Assembly (NCBI GenBank): GCA_003665825.1
Contig: QPFY01000008.1
Coordinates: 930,001-994,000, forward strand
Origin: Microbotryum silenes-acaulis
Taxonomy: Eukaryota; Basidiomycota; Microbotryomycetes; Microbotryales; Microbotryaceae
Reading direction: 5' to 3'
DNA: 64,000 nucleotides
The notes below the pieces were generated by a model. It ran no database searches and had not been told where the DNA came from. It saw only the letters and a list, made by a program, of their open reading frames with translations. The position numbers were made by a program, and so were the translations under genes. Below are positions 11,731 through 21,727 of this stretch, one piece after another. Each line of letters starts with the position of its first letter. The first letter of the stretch is position 1.

Positions 11731-12558
11731 ATAGGAAGAGATGGTCCGGGTATCGTCACATCAGTCTCCTGTTCTTTTCGTGAGCTCGGGTCGGTATACA
11801 TGCATTCACCGCTTGTGCCCCTGTACCCGCTTGTGAGAGTCTCTCAACGTGCTAGTAGTGCTCAACTTCGTTGTGTAAAATACACGCCAGTTGCTGAAAT
11901 GTGATACCGAATGAATCTGTGAACGCTTTATCGTTGGCCTTCACAAACAGGGAAAGGCAGGGCCAACAGGCGGTGATCTGGTGGGACGGCACGATAGCCT
12001 ATCTCGGACTCGGTTTGGCCGATATTTGAAGCACGGCATTTGTCAGTGCACTTGCCACGCTTGATGAGCTGCCTTCACGCAGGTGAGACCCTGCGAACAT
12101 TTTCCGCGTACCACGCATATTCACACTTTCCAGGTAGGAACAAGGCGTCGTCGCTATTGCATGACGTTACTTAGAGTGAAGCGAGCCTTGCGAAAGTTGC
12201 TCCCCGGGGACGCCCGCCGTCTTGACATCATCACTAGACCAAGCGGTGCTCGATCGAGATCGACCAAAGCCTAAAGTCGGTACCTCCCTGCCGAGCGTGC
12301 TGTTCGCTTTTGCATTCGTACCTGCTGTGCGAAGCCCGTGCATTTCACCGTCCTTACAGCCAACGTTAATCCGACAACATAGGAAATACCGGCCTGACAC
12401 TGCAGTGCCATTAATTTGCTAATCACCCAGCCACTGCAGCGGCGTCATTTCCGGCTCCAGCCTCTTCCCGGCGCTTCAAGCCCTTTCCGCACCCGCGAGC
12501 AGCGCGCCACACGATCGGGCACCGGCAGATCGCGGCGTGACTCTCAGTGCTATCCCCA
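11731..12558. other. Intergenic, nothing recognised
   Basis: About 0.8 kb between two plus-strand genes, with only short frames. It probably holds the 3' UTR of the DUF4449 gene and the promoter of the histidine-rich gene. Confidence 0.4.
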
Positions 12559-13594
12559 ATGACGAGTCAGAGTCCTCCTCCCTCTGCCGCTACTCCCAGG
12601 CTACTCAATCATGATCTCCAACTGAGGGTAGTCATGCTCTACTTCGATAGGCCCGAACAAGGCTTCGTTCGATCCGACGACCCGAGCAGCGTCGCACGAC
12701 ACGACCTCTCTTGGGTTGCAGACGAGCGGCGTCGCTACGAGTCTGCCCGCCGCCCGCACCAGTCAAAGCAGCGACATTCCTTCCAGTAGGGTCAACACCA
12801 CTCCCAAAAGAACTTCGTCGGTGACATTCACCCCGCCACTGCTTGACGAACCAGATCAGGTCCTCCAACGTGGGCCACGGACCGTCGAAACAGATCCGAA
12901 CGACGGTGCATCCCACTTTGGGTGCACAGGCGCGGACGTTCATCTGAATGCGCTCACCGAGAAGGCAACACACGACGTCAGGACTCTGCAGACGGTCATT
13001 CGTAAGTGATCACACAGCGATAAATATACACAACGTTGCTTACCCAACATCGGGAGCCAATCCTATCAGACGACCACAAGCATCATCACGAGACCGAGTA
13101 CGTGACAAAGCTGCGGGATCTGCACATTCATCACCACCACATTCAACACCATGTGCAACCACTCGTTGACGACTCGAGTTCGAAGGAGCAACACTACTAC
13201 CAAAGCATGCCTGTCCAAGAAAAATTTGGTACGTCTCTCTGACGTGATGAACCAAACCGTACCTGTGAAACTGAAGGAACAATATGAATGGCAACAGAGC
13301 AAAGAACCAACTCGCCAAATGATCTCGAATTGTGGGCACTGTTGAACAAGCAGCGCCATACCGAAACACAAACTTGCCATGAGCGAATCGTTATACAGAA
13401 CGGCGAACAGGTCCACGAGACGGTGCATTACCATGTGAGCGTTTCTTCTGAAACCGCGGTCCAATTGTGTTTCTTCGGAGCGCCTGATCCCACACGCAAT
13501 CATTTTCCAAAAGGTCCACAACATTATTCAGCCCGTGATTTATCGGGATAGGCCCGTCCCTTCAGTGTGTACGAGCCCAAACGTTGTTCGTTGA
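12559..13594 (+). CDS. Histidine-rich protein of unknown function, 5 exons
   Basis: Not recognised. Model: 12559-12627, 12722-13001, 13070-13228, 13298-13434 and 13514-13594, giving 241 residues with every phase matching. The first intron (donor GTAGTC) is the weakest; the others have GTAAGT, GTACGT and GTGAGC donors. The N-terminal half is polar. The C-terminal half carries a repeated His/Gln/Val pattern: HKHHHETEYV, LHIHHHHIQHHVQPLVDD, ERIVIQNGEQVHETVHYHV, HNIIQPVIYRDRPVPS. The element H-x-V/I-QPV/L recurs twice, once per exon group, suggesting an internally duplicated metal-binding or amyloid-like segment. No signal peptide or membrane helix is evident. Convergent with TAF12, 168 bp between stops. 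Intergenic or pseudogene status is unlikely given five in-phase exons. Confidence 0.6.
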
Positions 13595-13762
13595 TGCACA
13601 CCTTTAGTTGCTCACGTCTGACCGACGCCCGCACACTTATCGGGCCGCCGGGGCAGCGTCTGCATTTCGAACCAAAGCGATGCCGCCCAATTGAAGTTCG
13701 GGTTTCGAGCACAAGTTTACAGCGAGGGGTGTATGAGAAATTCAACTCGATTACATACAACA

Positions 13763-15687
13763 TTATCTCCGCTTCGTGGTGTCCCTAACCGCTGCCAGTC
13801 GGCCCGCATGCCCTGGGGGCAGATTCAGCTTGCGATTTGCGATTGTACGCGCACTATCAAGGTCAAGTTGGAAGCCCGGGATCTTGATATTGTAGCTCCT
13901 CTCAAGGTGCAGAGCAAGATCTTTGACTTCGAGTCGATCTGATTTGCGATGCTTCGCCAATTGACACGAGAAGCGGGTGATAGAATCGATGAATTCGTCC
14001 GCGATCTCCAGCAGTAACTGTATGACAAGGCAGAATGCACGGCAGGAAGAGTGGTCAATCGAAGGCTCTGCGTTGCGCCAAGTACAACGTAGCTCACATC
14101 TTCGACTTCATCGCTGAGCCTTTCCTTGGGATCGACGCTTTCCACCAGCTCCCGGATCTTGCGTTTCGACACCGTCCTACCTTTCGAATCCTCTCTCAAA
14201 TCTTGCATCACACCCCCAACCTTGCCCGATCCCTTTGAGGGATTCCCTGCGGTGGGCGTAGCTCCTCCAACCCCAGCCGGCTCGGTTGGCCCATCTTTCG
14301 TCGAAGAAGGGCCACCCACGGCGTCCGCAACAGCCTGAGGCGTGAGGCCAGGATGCTTGATGATCGCTGGTGCCGACACGCTCGGGCTGTTGGCCAGTCC
14401 GGACAACAAGGTGGGTCGAGGTGCGGTGAACGATTCAGGCGTGGGAGCCGGGATCGACAATTGAGAAGGAATCAGGTTTGCGCTCGCGTTCGACATCAAG
14501 TACGAGACGCTGACTTGGGCAGGAGGCGCGGCAGACGTGGCAGCGGAGGTACCCGTGGCGCCAGCGTTCGAAGTACTGGTGTTGATGGGGAGGGGTGCAA
14601 CAGGATTCCCTGTTGAAGCAGCGGCGATCGCGGCTTGCTGCTGCTGCTGCTGTGTCATCTGCTGGAATTGCTGCGCCTGTGCAAGAGCTTGCTGGTGCTG
14701 GATCTGAGACAATTGGCCGATCGCAGCAGAAGGGGGGGCAGCGGCTTGCCCAGCAGCGCTAGGGCCTGCAGGGCCTGGCACCGGGGGTCGTGGCTGATGG
14801 GATTGCGCCGCAGCAGCGTCTTGAGCTTGCTGTTGCTTTTTCGTAAACTTTTTGGCCGTCTTGGTGGACGGAGGTGTTGAGCCAGCAGGTGCTGAGCTCG
14901 AGCCAGCGGAAGCTGTCGGAGGGCCAGCAGTTGAGCTTCCACCAGACGGGTTTGCGGCGTCTTGCGGGAGAGGTAGAAGCTGAGCACCACCCACAGTCGG
15001 TGACTGACGGAGACCTCCCGGTGTTTGCCCTGTTTGCTGCTGCTGGCCATATTGTAGCGGAGAAGCGGTTCGGAATTGAGAATTTAGGCCATTCTGTTGA
15101 ATCTGCTGCTGCTGATGGTGTTGCTGCTGATGTTGGAGCTGCTGTTGGAGCTGCTGCTGCTGTTGCTGTTGCATTTGCAGCTCACGTTGACGCATCGCAA
15201 TCCTCTGAGCTTCTTGCATCTGGGCAACACCGCCGACGCCAATCATGCCAGGATTGCTTGGACCAGCTATCGACCCCCCAGCATTGCTCGTTTGACTGGC
15301 AGCAATCAGCAGTTTGATCACTCTCGAAAGATTGGCTCGAGCCTGGTCGAGCTCGGTCTGCATTTGGCGTCGTTGCTCGTCGGTTAAGTCATTCCTATGA
15401 GCGGCAGTTCGAGTCGCAGGATCAGTGCTGGTGCGAGAAAGAACCCGAATTGCGTAACCGACCGGCAGGTCTGTATCTACCTCTTGAGCAACTCTTCGAT
15501 GTTTTGAACACGCCGCTGTAGAGCCTGTACAGCTTGTTGCGGACTTTGACCGGCGTTTTGAGACTGTGACATATGTACATACACGGGATGTGAGCTGGAG
15601 CTCTGAGATTGCCCACGTTGACACTGGACCGGGTCCGTGTGTAGTCGTGCACAAACCTGATGTTGCTGTTGTGCTCCACCTTGCATT

Positions 15688-15719
<32 letters not shown>

Positions 15720-16633
15720 GAGTTGTTGTTGCTGCTGCTGCTTTTGTTGTTGCTGTTGTTGCTGCTGTGCGAACTGCTGCGCGAGATGCTGTTGCTGAGG
15801 CTGTGGCATTTGCTGGTAGATACTTTGTTGTGGCTGCTGTTGGTGTTGCTGCTGTTGTTGTTGTGCTGTGAGCAAATTTTCAACCAAAGGTACAGTCAGC
15901 TTTTCGGTATCTCACTCGTGCTAGCCCCGGGATCGGGTTGTAGGAACAGGGGACCCACGGTTTGATGGCCTATTTGCGGCGATCACAGCTTTGAGCAGCC
16001 CCATATGCTCGGGGGAGAGTCGGTCGCCGCGGGCCATGTTGACGAGTTGGGCGAGGAGAGGGGACTGCTGACCGCTGGGTGGATAGAGCACGCTTTGCAG
16101 ATGTTGGATCGCGGCCTGCATGTTGCCTTGCAAGTGAAGTGGATACAAGTGCGCGACTGAAGGAGACAAATTGAACCAGCCACCGAACCAGCATCAGTCT
16201 CATCATCGAGGCCAACATGTAGCGCAACCCAGTGGCGCAGAGAGCGAGACGAACTGAGAGTGGCTTCGACATTCTGAGCTTGCTGTTGATGCTGCTGCTG
16301 CTGGAACTGCTGCCCCTGCTGTTGCTGTTGCTGCTGCTGCTGCTGCTGAAGCAGCCGCTGTGCGTTGAGCATAGCTTGTTGCTGCTGCTGTAGATCCATC
16401 TGCTGGTGTTGCTGCTGTTGCTGCTGCTGCTGCTGCTGAGGCGGGGGTGCGCGCAGGGGAACGGTGATGCCATTCTGTACGAGGTAATCCTGCACGGCCT
16501 GCGAGGTCGGCTCCTGGCCCGTCGATTCGCGCGTGACACGGAGAAAGTCTTGGAGGTTCTGCAGCTGTTGCGGCGTGAGCGTGCTGGCCGGCAGTGCAGA
16601 GGCTCCGCTCCCGGGTCCCAAGCGAGGCGGCAT
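13763..16633 (-). CDS. TAF12: TFIID subunit TAF12 with long poly-Q tracts
   Basis: Histone-fold subunit of TFIID (and usually SAGA) that pairs with TAF4. The last exons encode the conserved fold: KRKIRELVESVDPKERLSDE, then LLLEIADEFIDSITRF, CQLAKHRKSDRLEVKDLALH and YNIKIPGF, diagnostic for TAF12. Model: 16633-16255, 16126-15959, 15865-15481, 15427-14098 and 14017-13763 (838 residues). The 16254-16127 intron has a poor donor (GTTCGT) and an ambiguous acceptor. The frame is open upstream of ATG 16633 to about 16753 without an ATG, so a further 5' exon is possible. Upstream of the fold are several glutamine tracts (up to about 11 pure Q), Ala/Pro/Ser-rich linkers and a conserved-looking helix (NMQAAIQHLQSVLYPP). 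Length exceeds human TAF12 several-fold, but large Q-rich TAF12 is normal in fungi. Confidence 0.88.
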
Positions 16634-17048
16634 CGTACACGCTGACCGCTGAACCGCGTCCTTGAAGGTGGGGGTCGAGCTTGGGGCTGGCGCTGGGGTT
16701 GATTGAGGTTGTACAGCGATGTTAAGCGTGCTCTGCGGCTGGGAAGACCACACCAGGGGAGGTACCTAGGGTGAGCAGGAGGCAATGCGGTCCGTCGAGC
16801 CAAGTCACACGCTGGAGCTTGCGACCTGGCCGCGCCGAGAAGGATGGCAGACACCCCGATGACAAGGCCATTACAATTCTCTGGTCGGTGGTCCCACAAG
16901 TAAAGGTCCTATCGTTCCTGCCTCAAGGGGGCTCACCTGATCTGACGGAAAGTTTACGGCACGGCACGGTCACGCGTGGACTGAGCCAGAAAGACCGCGA
17001 GTAGACCGCGAGTAGACCGCGAGTAGCTGAGTAGTAGCTGCGAGTCAA
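16634..17048. other. TAF12 upstream region with 11-bp tandem repeat
   Basis: Contains the possible 5' exon and promoter of TAF12. Three tandem copies of GACCGCGAGTA lie at about 16992-17025, followed by a degenerate GTAGCTGAGTAGTAGCTG stretch that abuts the left target duplication of the next element. Confidence 0.5.
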
Positions 17049-17056
17049 GCTAGTCA

Positions 17057-18214
17057 AGGACCCCCGAAAGCCCAGCCATAGGCGGCCCTCTAAAAACGGC
17101 CTTTTTCGAGGCAAAATGTTCAGAATTTTTCCCGGATTCTGACTGAAAATGTCCAAATATGAGGGCCGCCTAGTGTTGAATAATTTCTCAAAACTACTCT
17201 ACAAGCTGTACAATGCTCATAAATCTTTCTGCGCTACGCGTAGACTGCATTCCCGCCGCGCGCCGGCGGGAAAGGTTGCGCGCGCGCACCAAGCACCAAG
17301 AGCGCTGCCAGCACGACCGCCAACGAGCCTTTTTCCTGATGAAATGGACTCGAATAGGATCTCAGCTTTGTTTATTAACTTGGCCTTTGATGGATTTAAA
17401 TGACACTATAATCTACATCTACCTAAAAGAATGCACGACAAAATAAGGTTCACAGCCGCGCGCTATATCCTAATACCTAGAAATCTCTGGAAAAGTCGGA
17501 GGAGATGCAGTTGAGCACACTGGCTAGGCCAGTAGTGTAGGACTCATTGACCCTGAATCAGAATCAATCATGCCCACCAAATCCCCCTTGGGTGCTTTAC
17601 AGAGACACAAGGCGAGCCTTGGACTCCTGAATTGACGCCCGAAGCTCTCCGAGTGCCATTTCGGTGATCGGTTCCAAAGAATCCGACGAGAATCGGCGCC
17701 GGCGAACCCTGTGAATCTATCGACCGACTAGGAAAAGAAAGATATTTCTCGGCGAGAGAGCTTACAGATCGAAAGGAAGAAGAGGAGACGTAGCTCGACA
17801 AGTCGGCGTTCCGAGCGAGGGACGATCAAAAAAAAAACGATAAACGACTCCAATCGCAAATGTAAGGGGATGCCTTACAGGAACAGCCCCATAAGCAGCC
17901 TCTGAGTAGCTAGAACTATCAAGTTCTAGTTACGACTTGCTTTTAGCCTAGCGGTCAAGAACGACAGATTGTATTTTATGCACATCAGAGGCGCATACCG
18001 TACAGCAAATGCAGACACTAACGCGCTCCAAACGCAAACAGCGCGCCGCTGGGCCGGCTATGCCCTGCGCCTCCAGCCTCCCGCTACCCTGGTCTGCGCT
18101 TCAAAGTTCGACCGGAGGGAGGAAAATGTCCAAAAATGAGGTGAGCCTCGACCCATTTTGAGCCAAAAATGTCCAAATTTGCGGGCCGCCTCTGGCTGGG
18201 CTTTCGGGGGTCCT
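17057..18214. mobile_element. 1158-bp non-autonomous DNA transposon with 8-bp TSD
   Basis: Termini are inverted repeats: the left begins AGGACCCCCGAAAGCCCAGCC at 17057 and the right end is its reverse complement ending at 18214, with only a T/G difference in the first 30 bases. Inner subterminal copies of AAAATGTCCAAA and GGGCCGCC are shared. Both sides are flanked by the identical 8-mer GCTAGTCA (17049-17056 and 18215-18222), a target-site duplication of the size made by hAT transposases. There is no transposase frame inside; the interior holds a LINE tail (17471-17828) and a GC palindrome at about 17250-17272. It lies 154 bp upstream of the interrupted host frame at 18376. Confidence 0.85.
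17471..17828 (-). mobile_element. 5'-truncated LINE 3' end nested in the 1158-bp element
   Basis: On the minus strand this segment closely matches the end of the LINE at 46.9-52.2 kb. Shared blocks include CGATTCTCGTCGGAT, TTCAGGAGTCCAAGG, CAGGGTCAATGAGTCCT, CTCCGACTTTTCC and GATTTCTAGGTATTA, in the same order, covering the last about 50 codons of ORF2 and the 3' UTR. Similarity stops at GGTATTA in both copies, marking the common 3' end. An about 45-bp stretch absent from the full copy interrupts the match near 17705-17750. Orientation is opposite to the full-length copy. Confidence 0.85.
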
Positions 18215-18524
18215 GCTAGTCATGGGAAGCTAGCGCGCGCGGAGGTCACATACCCCCCGAAGATCGGTCAACTCAAGCTTTGATCCGAGTAGTCCGCGAA
18301 CCCCTCTTCCTCGAATGCAACCTCGTTTCGTTGACGTTGCTTTACTCCCTCCTATCACCTTATCCACCCGAAGTGATGGCTCCGGATCCTGAACCACTCC
18401 GAGCTACCCAAGGGTTCTCATAGGATCAGATCTGATCTGATCCTGATCCTAATTTTCAGGATCAGATCGATCCTGATCCTAGCTGGGCAGGATCAAGATA
18501 GGATAGATCATGCCTCGGAGAATG

Positions 18525-18600
<76 letters not shown>
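18525..18600. repeat. 76-nt pure poly(A) run
   Basis: An unbroken run of 76 A within the 5' untranslated part of the hAT element, after CGGAGAATG and before GAGGAAAGG. No duplication is apparent around it. True length is uncertain because such runs are prone to slippage in replication and sequencing. Confidence 0.9.
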
Positions 18601-18605
<5 letters not shown>

Positions 18606-18885
18606 AAGGGGGAGGCGATGTAGCGTCGTTACTTGGTAGATAGCCCTTTAACTGATACCTGCCGTTCACAAGAGCGCGCTAGGCAGGCTGACTTAGTCTG
18701 GAGAACGCGTGAGCAACGCGGGAGGCTGCCGGCTGCCGGGCGCTGTCTAGTGAGCTATCTTGACTCGTTGTGGCGCGTCTGGGTCTTCCTCACGCCATCT
18801 CATCTCGTCACAACACTGGCTCGCCCTGCTCTTCCTCACACGACCTGACAACCACCATCCCGGCTTTCACTCGAGCATCATCGTC

Positions 18886-21727
18886 ATGGCCGTCCGCCGA
18901 CCCCAAAACATTCCTTCCGCTGAGGATGACAACACTCCTACTCACTTCTCTGATGAGAAAGCCGAGTCTGCTTTCCTCAAGAAGCTCAGATACGGCAGCG
19001 CCAAGTTCCGTTGGCGCTCTCGAACTGCTGATGTCGCAAAGGCCTACCTGTTCAAGCGCAACGCGAACCTTTGGCAACATTACGACATCCACATTATCCG
19101 CAAGTTCAAGGCACCCGTCCGAGGCGAACCCGACGACGGCTTCGGCGGTAGCTTGTTCCTCCAGCCCATGTGCAAGACACGTCCGAACCAGCACGTGGTC
19201 GCCGGCGCGTACTACGAGGCTGTGACCAAGGATGGCATCAACAATTGTCTAAGGACGATGGCGAGATGCGCGGCACATTATACCGGGAAAACTGTAAGTT
19301 TGGATTTGAATGCGCCTCATGAAGTGCGATTCAAAGTGCGTCATCTGACCCGCAACCACCTCTCAGGTGCAACCATCGATCACCTCGTCCTTCTTCAACA
19401 AGATCCGCTTCGCCGCTTGCGTTGTCTTACATGTCGCAACATCCAAGGAGGCGTTCACACACTTCGATCGAGCACGCAACCCGTATTTGACGTTGGCTTT
19501 GGCGACCGCCAATGACCAGGCTTCTCTCAGTAGTAACGACACCGTGGCTCGTCATATGAAGGCCGTTCACGACGCGATGGCCGCGGAGTTTGGAGCGTTC
19601 CTCGTCAAGCGCAATCGCGGACTCCATCTGGTGCTCGATGGCTGGACTTCACCCAACTCGCTCAGCATACTCGGAGTCGTTGTCATCTACGCAGATGGAG
19701 GTGTCACACATCGCAGAGTCCTCAAATTCATCCACTGTACGTCTCGCCATACATCAGCAAAATGGGCACTCGGCGCGCACCGCTTAAAGGCGCTTAAGGA
19801 CGCTTAACAAGACGTCCTTAAGCCCCGCGTCTTGTTAAGCGTCCTTAAGCGTCCTTAAGCGGGGCTTAAACGCCTTTAAGCGGTGCGCGCCGAGTGCCCA
19901 TTTTGCTGATGTACCGGTCGAGACTTGGCCAGGATTTTGCACAAGTGCTGCGAGGACTACGGAATCTCTCATCTCATCCGATCGTTGGTGATGGATAATG
20001 CCTCAAACTGCAACACATTGGCGATTGAGTACAAAAAACTCAACACGGACTGGTACGGGCCCAAGATGCGTGTTCGATGCTTCGCCCACATCATCCAACT
20101 GGTCATGGCCGCGCTCTACTCACCTTTCAGCATGACGCCCATTCGAGTCGGTCAAGAAAAGAGGCCGAGTACCTCCTACGAGCCCCAAGCTTCTGCTACG
20201 CCAACTACAAGCGATCTCATTGCCGAGATTGAAGAAGACGACCCCTCCAACACCAACATCGCGCAGCTGGCGGAGCGTATGAACGAAGCACAAGATGCTG
20301 CTGATATCGCTCACCTCACCAGCGTCACTTCGGGCAACGAGGAATTATCTGCTCTTGTGATGGTCCAAGAGTCGACAAAGGGCGTCTTACGCCGGGCCTT
20401 TCAGTGGGCCGCGGTCGAAAGGATCAAAATTCCGGCGCGCGCACGAGGCGAAGCCGCCTCACTCATCCACGTCATTGCCGATTTTGCGCAACACGTCTCG
20501 GGATTCTTCGCTTCTGCGTTGAGTCAGCACAATTGGGCCACCGCTGTCAAAGCCCGCCCCGCTTTGAGCCGACCGTGTCAAACCGAGCTCACACGTCGGA
20601 ACGATACTCGCTGGAATTCAACCCACGAGTGCTTGACGACCTTTGTTGACTTCGAGGAAGCAGTCGAGCACTATCTCAGCAGCACTGGTACTAGTGGGCC
20701 AACCACCGACAAATACTCGCTTTCGCCAACACAATGGGCGGATGCGGCCGCGCTCGTGGCAGTCGGTGAACCGTTCAAGCAGCTCGCGGTGTCCGTTCAG
20801 GCCGGTGATCCCCAGGGCTGGAAAACCATTCGGAACTTCGAGAAGATGGAAGCCGACCTGTTTGCAATCACCATAGACCACAAGGCAGGAAGTCTTCTCA
20901 GAGTGGGTGCAAAAGCTGCTTTGTTTGTCAGTGGTAAATACTACGCCAAGGTTGGCGATGACGCGCTTCCGGCGTTTGGCTCGGTCTTCTTCCACCCGGG
21001 CCACCATCTCGAGTTCTTCCTCCGAAAAGGCACGGCCTGGGTCGAGGAAGATTGCGATGGTAAGTTGGAGGAACTGCACGAGATGTACCTGCAGGTGTAC
21101 GTGCCAGCGTACGGCTCCATCTATCCCGGATCTTCAGCACCTCAAGCCTTCGCGCCCGACGAGGAAATCTACGCGCAAAATTCCAGGTCTTTCGCGACAG
21201 CCGGTCTTGACCCTTTCCGGGTATACGCGAAGCAGGCTCGAATCTTCCATGATGATCTGGCTCAATATGGTCATAATCCGGTGATGTACTGGAAGGCCCA
21301 GCAAGGCATCCCGTCACAAGCGGCACTAGCGGAAATGGCGATCGACTTCTTGACGATCCCACCCACCGCTTGCGATGCGGAGCGAGCTTTCTCCGCGGGA
21401 CGCCGCACCATCAATCACTTGCAACATGCGACCTCACCGGAAACCCTGAACGTGAAGATGTGTCTCGGAAGCTGGGCCGACGCCAGAGATCCGCTTCATG
21501 GCTCAACGGAGGCCACAATCAGAAGGGCAACAGAAGTTCTACAGGGTATGTACCACTATCTGACATGACCTCTGTTACACAAATCTAAACTGACTATAAA
21601 ATCATGTTCGCATTTTGTAGATGTCATGCGAAACCCACCTACACCGGCGAGGGCAACGCGCGCGATCGGAGCTCATAGAAAAAGTAGTAGTGAGAATGAT
21701 GCGCTCAACACCGATAGCGACAACTAG
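18886..21727 (+). pseudogene. hAT transposase, broken by a nested foldback element
   Basis: Exons 18886-19293, 19367-21545 (interrupted at 19752-19913) and 21621-21727; without the insert they encode 843 residues in frame. Core hAT motifs are present: the first catalytic Asp in LVLDGWTSPNSL, the second in LVMDNASNCNTL, the RRNDTRWNSTHECL block, and the C-terminal dimerisation region (DFLTIPPTACDAERAFSAGR). The N-terminus (NANLWQHYDIHIIRKF, MCKTRPNQH) may be a degenerate BED finger. The 160-bp insert sits between FIHCTSRHT and GRDLARILHKCC, exactly in the conserved SHTGENLA-like motif. It adds 162 nt, so the frame is kept, but it introduces an in-frame TAA at 19805. The last intron (donor GTATGT, acceptor TTTGTAG) is phase-consistent; skipping it would end the protein at 21568. 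Confidence 0.88.
19752..19911. mobile_element. 160-bp foldback MITE inside the hAT transposase
   Basis: Almost the whole element is one inverted repeat: it starts CATCAGCAAAATGGGCACTC and ends with the reverse complement. The inner arms are built from GGCGCTTAAGGACGCTTAAC-like repeats around CAAGACGTCC. TA flanks both ends (19750-19751 and 19912-19913), consistent with a TA target duplication. Removing 160 bp plus one TA restores CAT ACC GGT across the junction and the conserved hAT motif. Confidence 0.9.

Noticed and set aside
15566..15965. Leucine- and alanine-rich plus-strand frames opposite TAF12
   Set aside because: They are the complements of CAG/CAA glutamine repeats.
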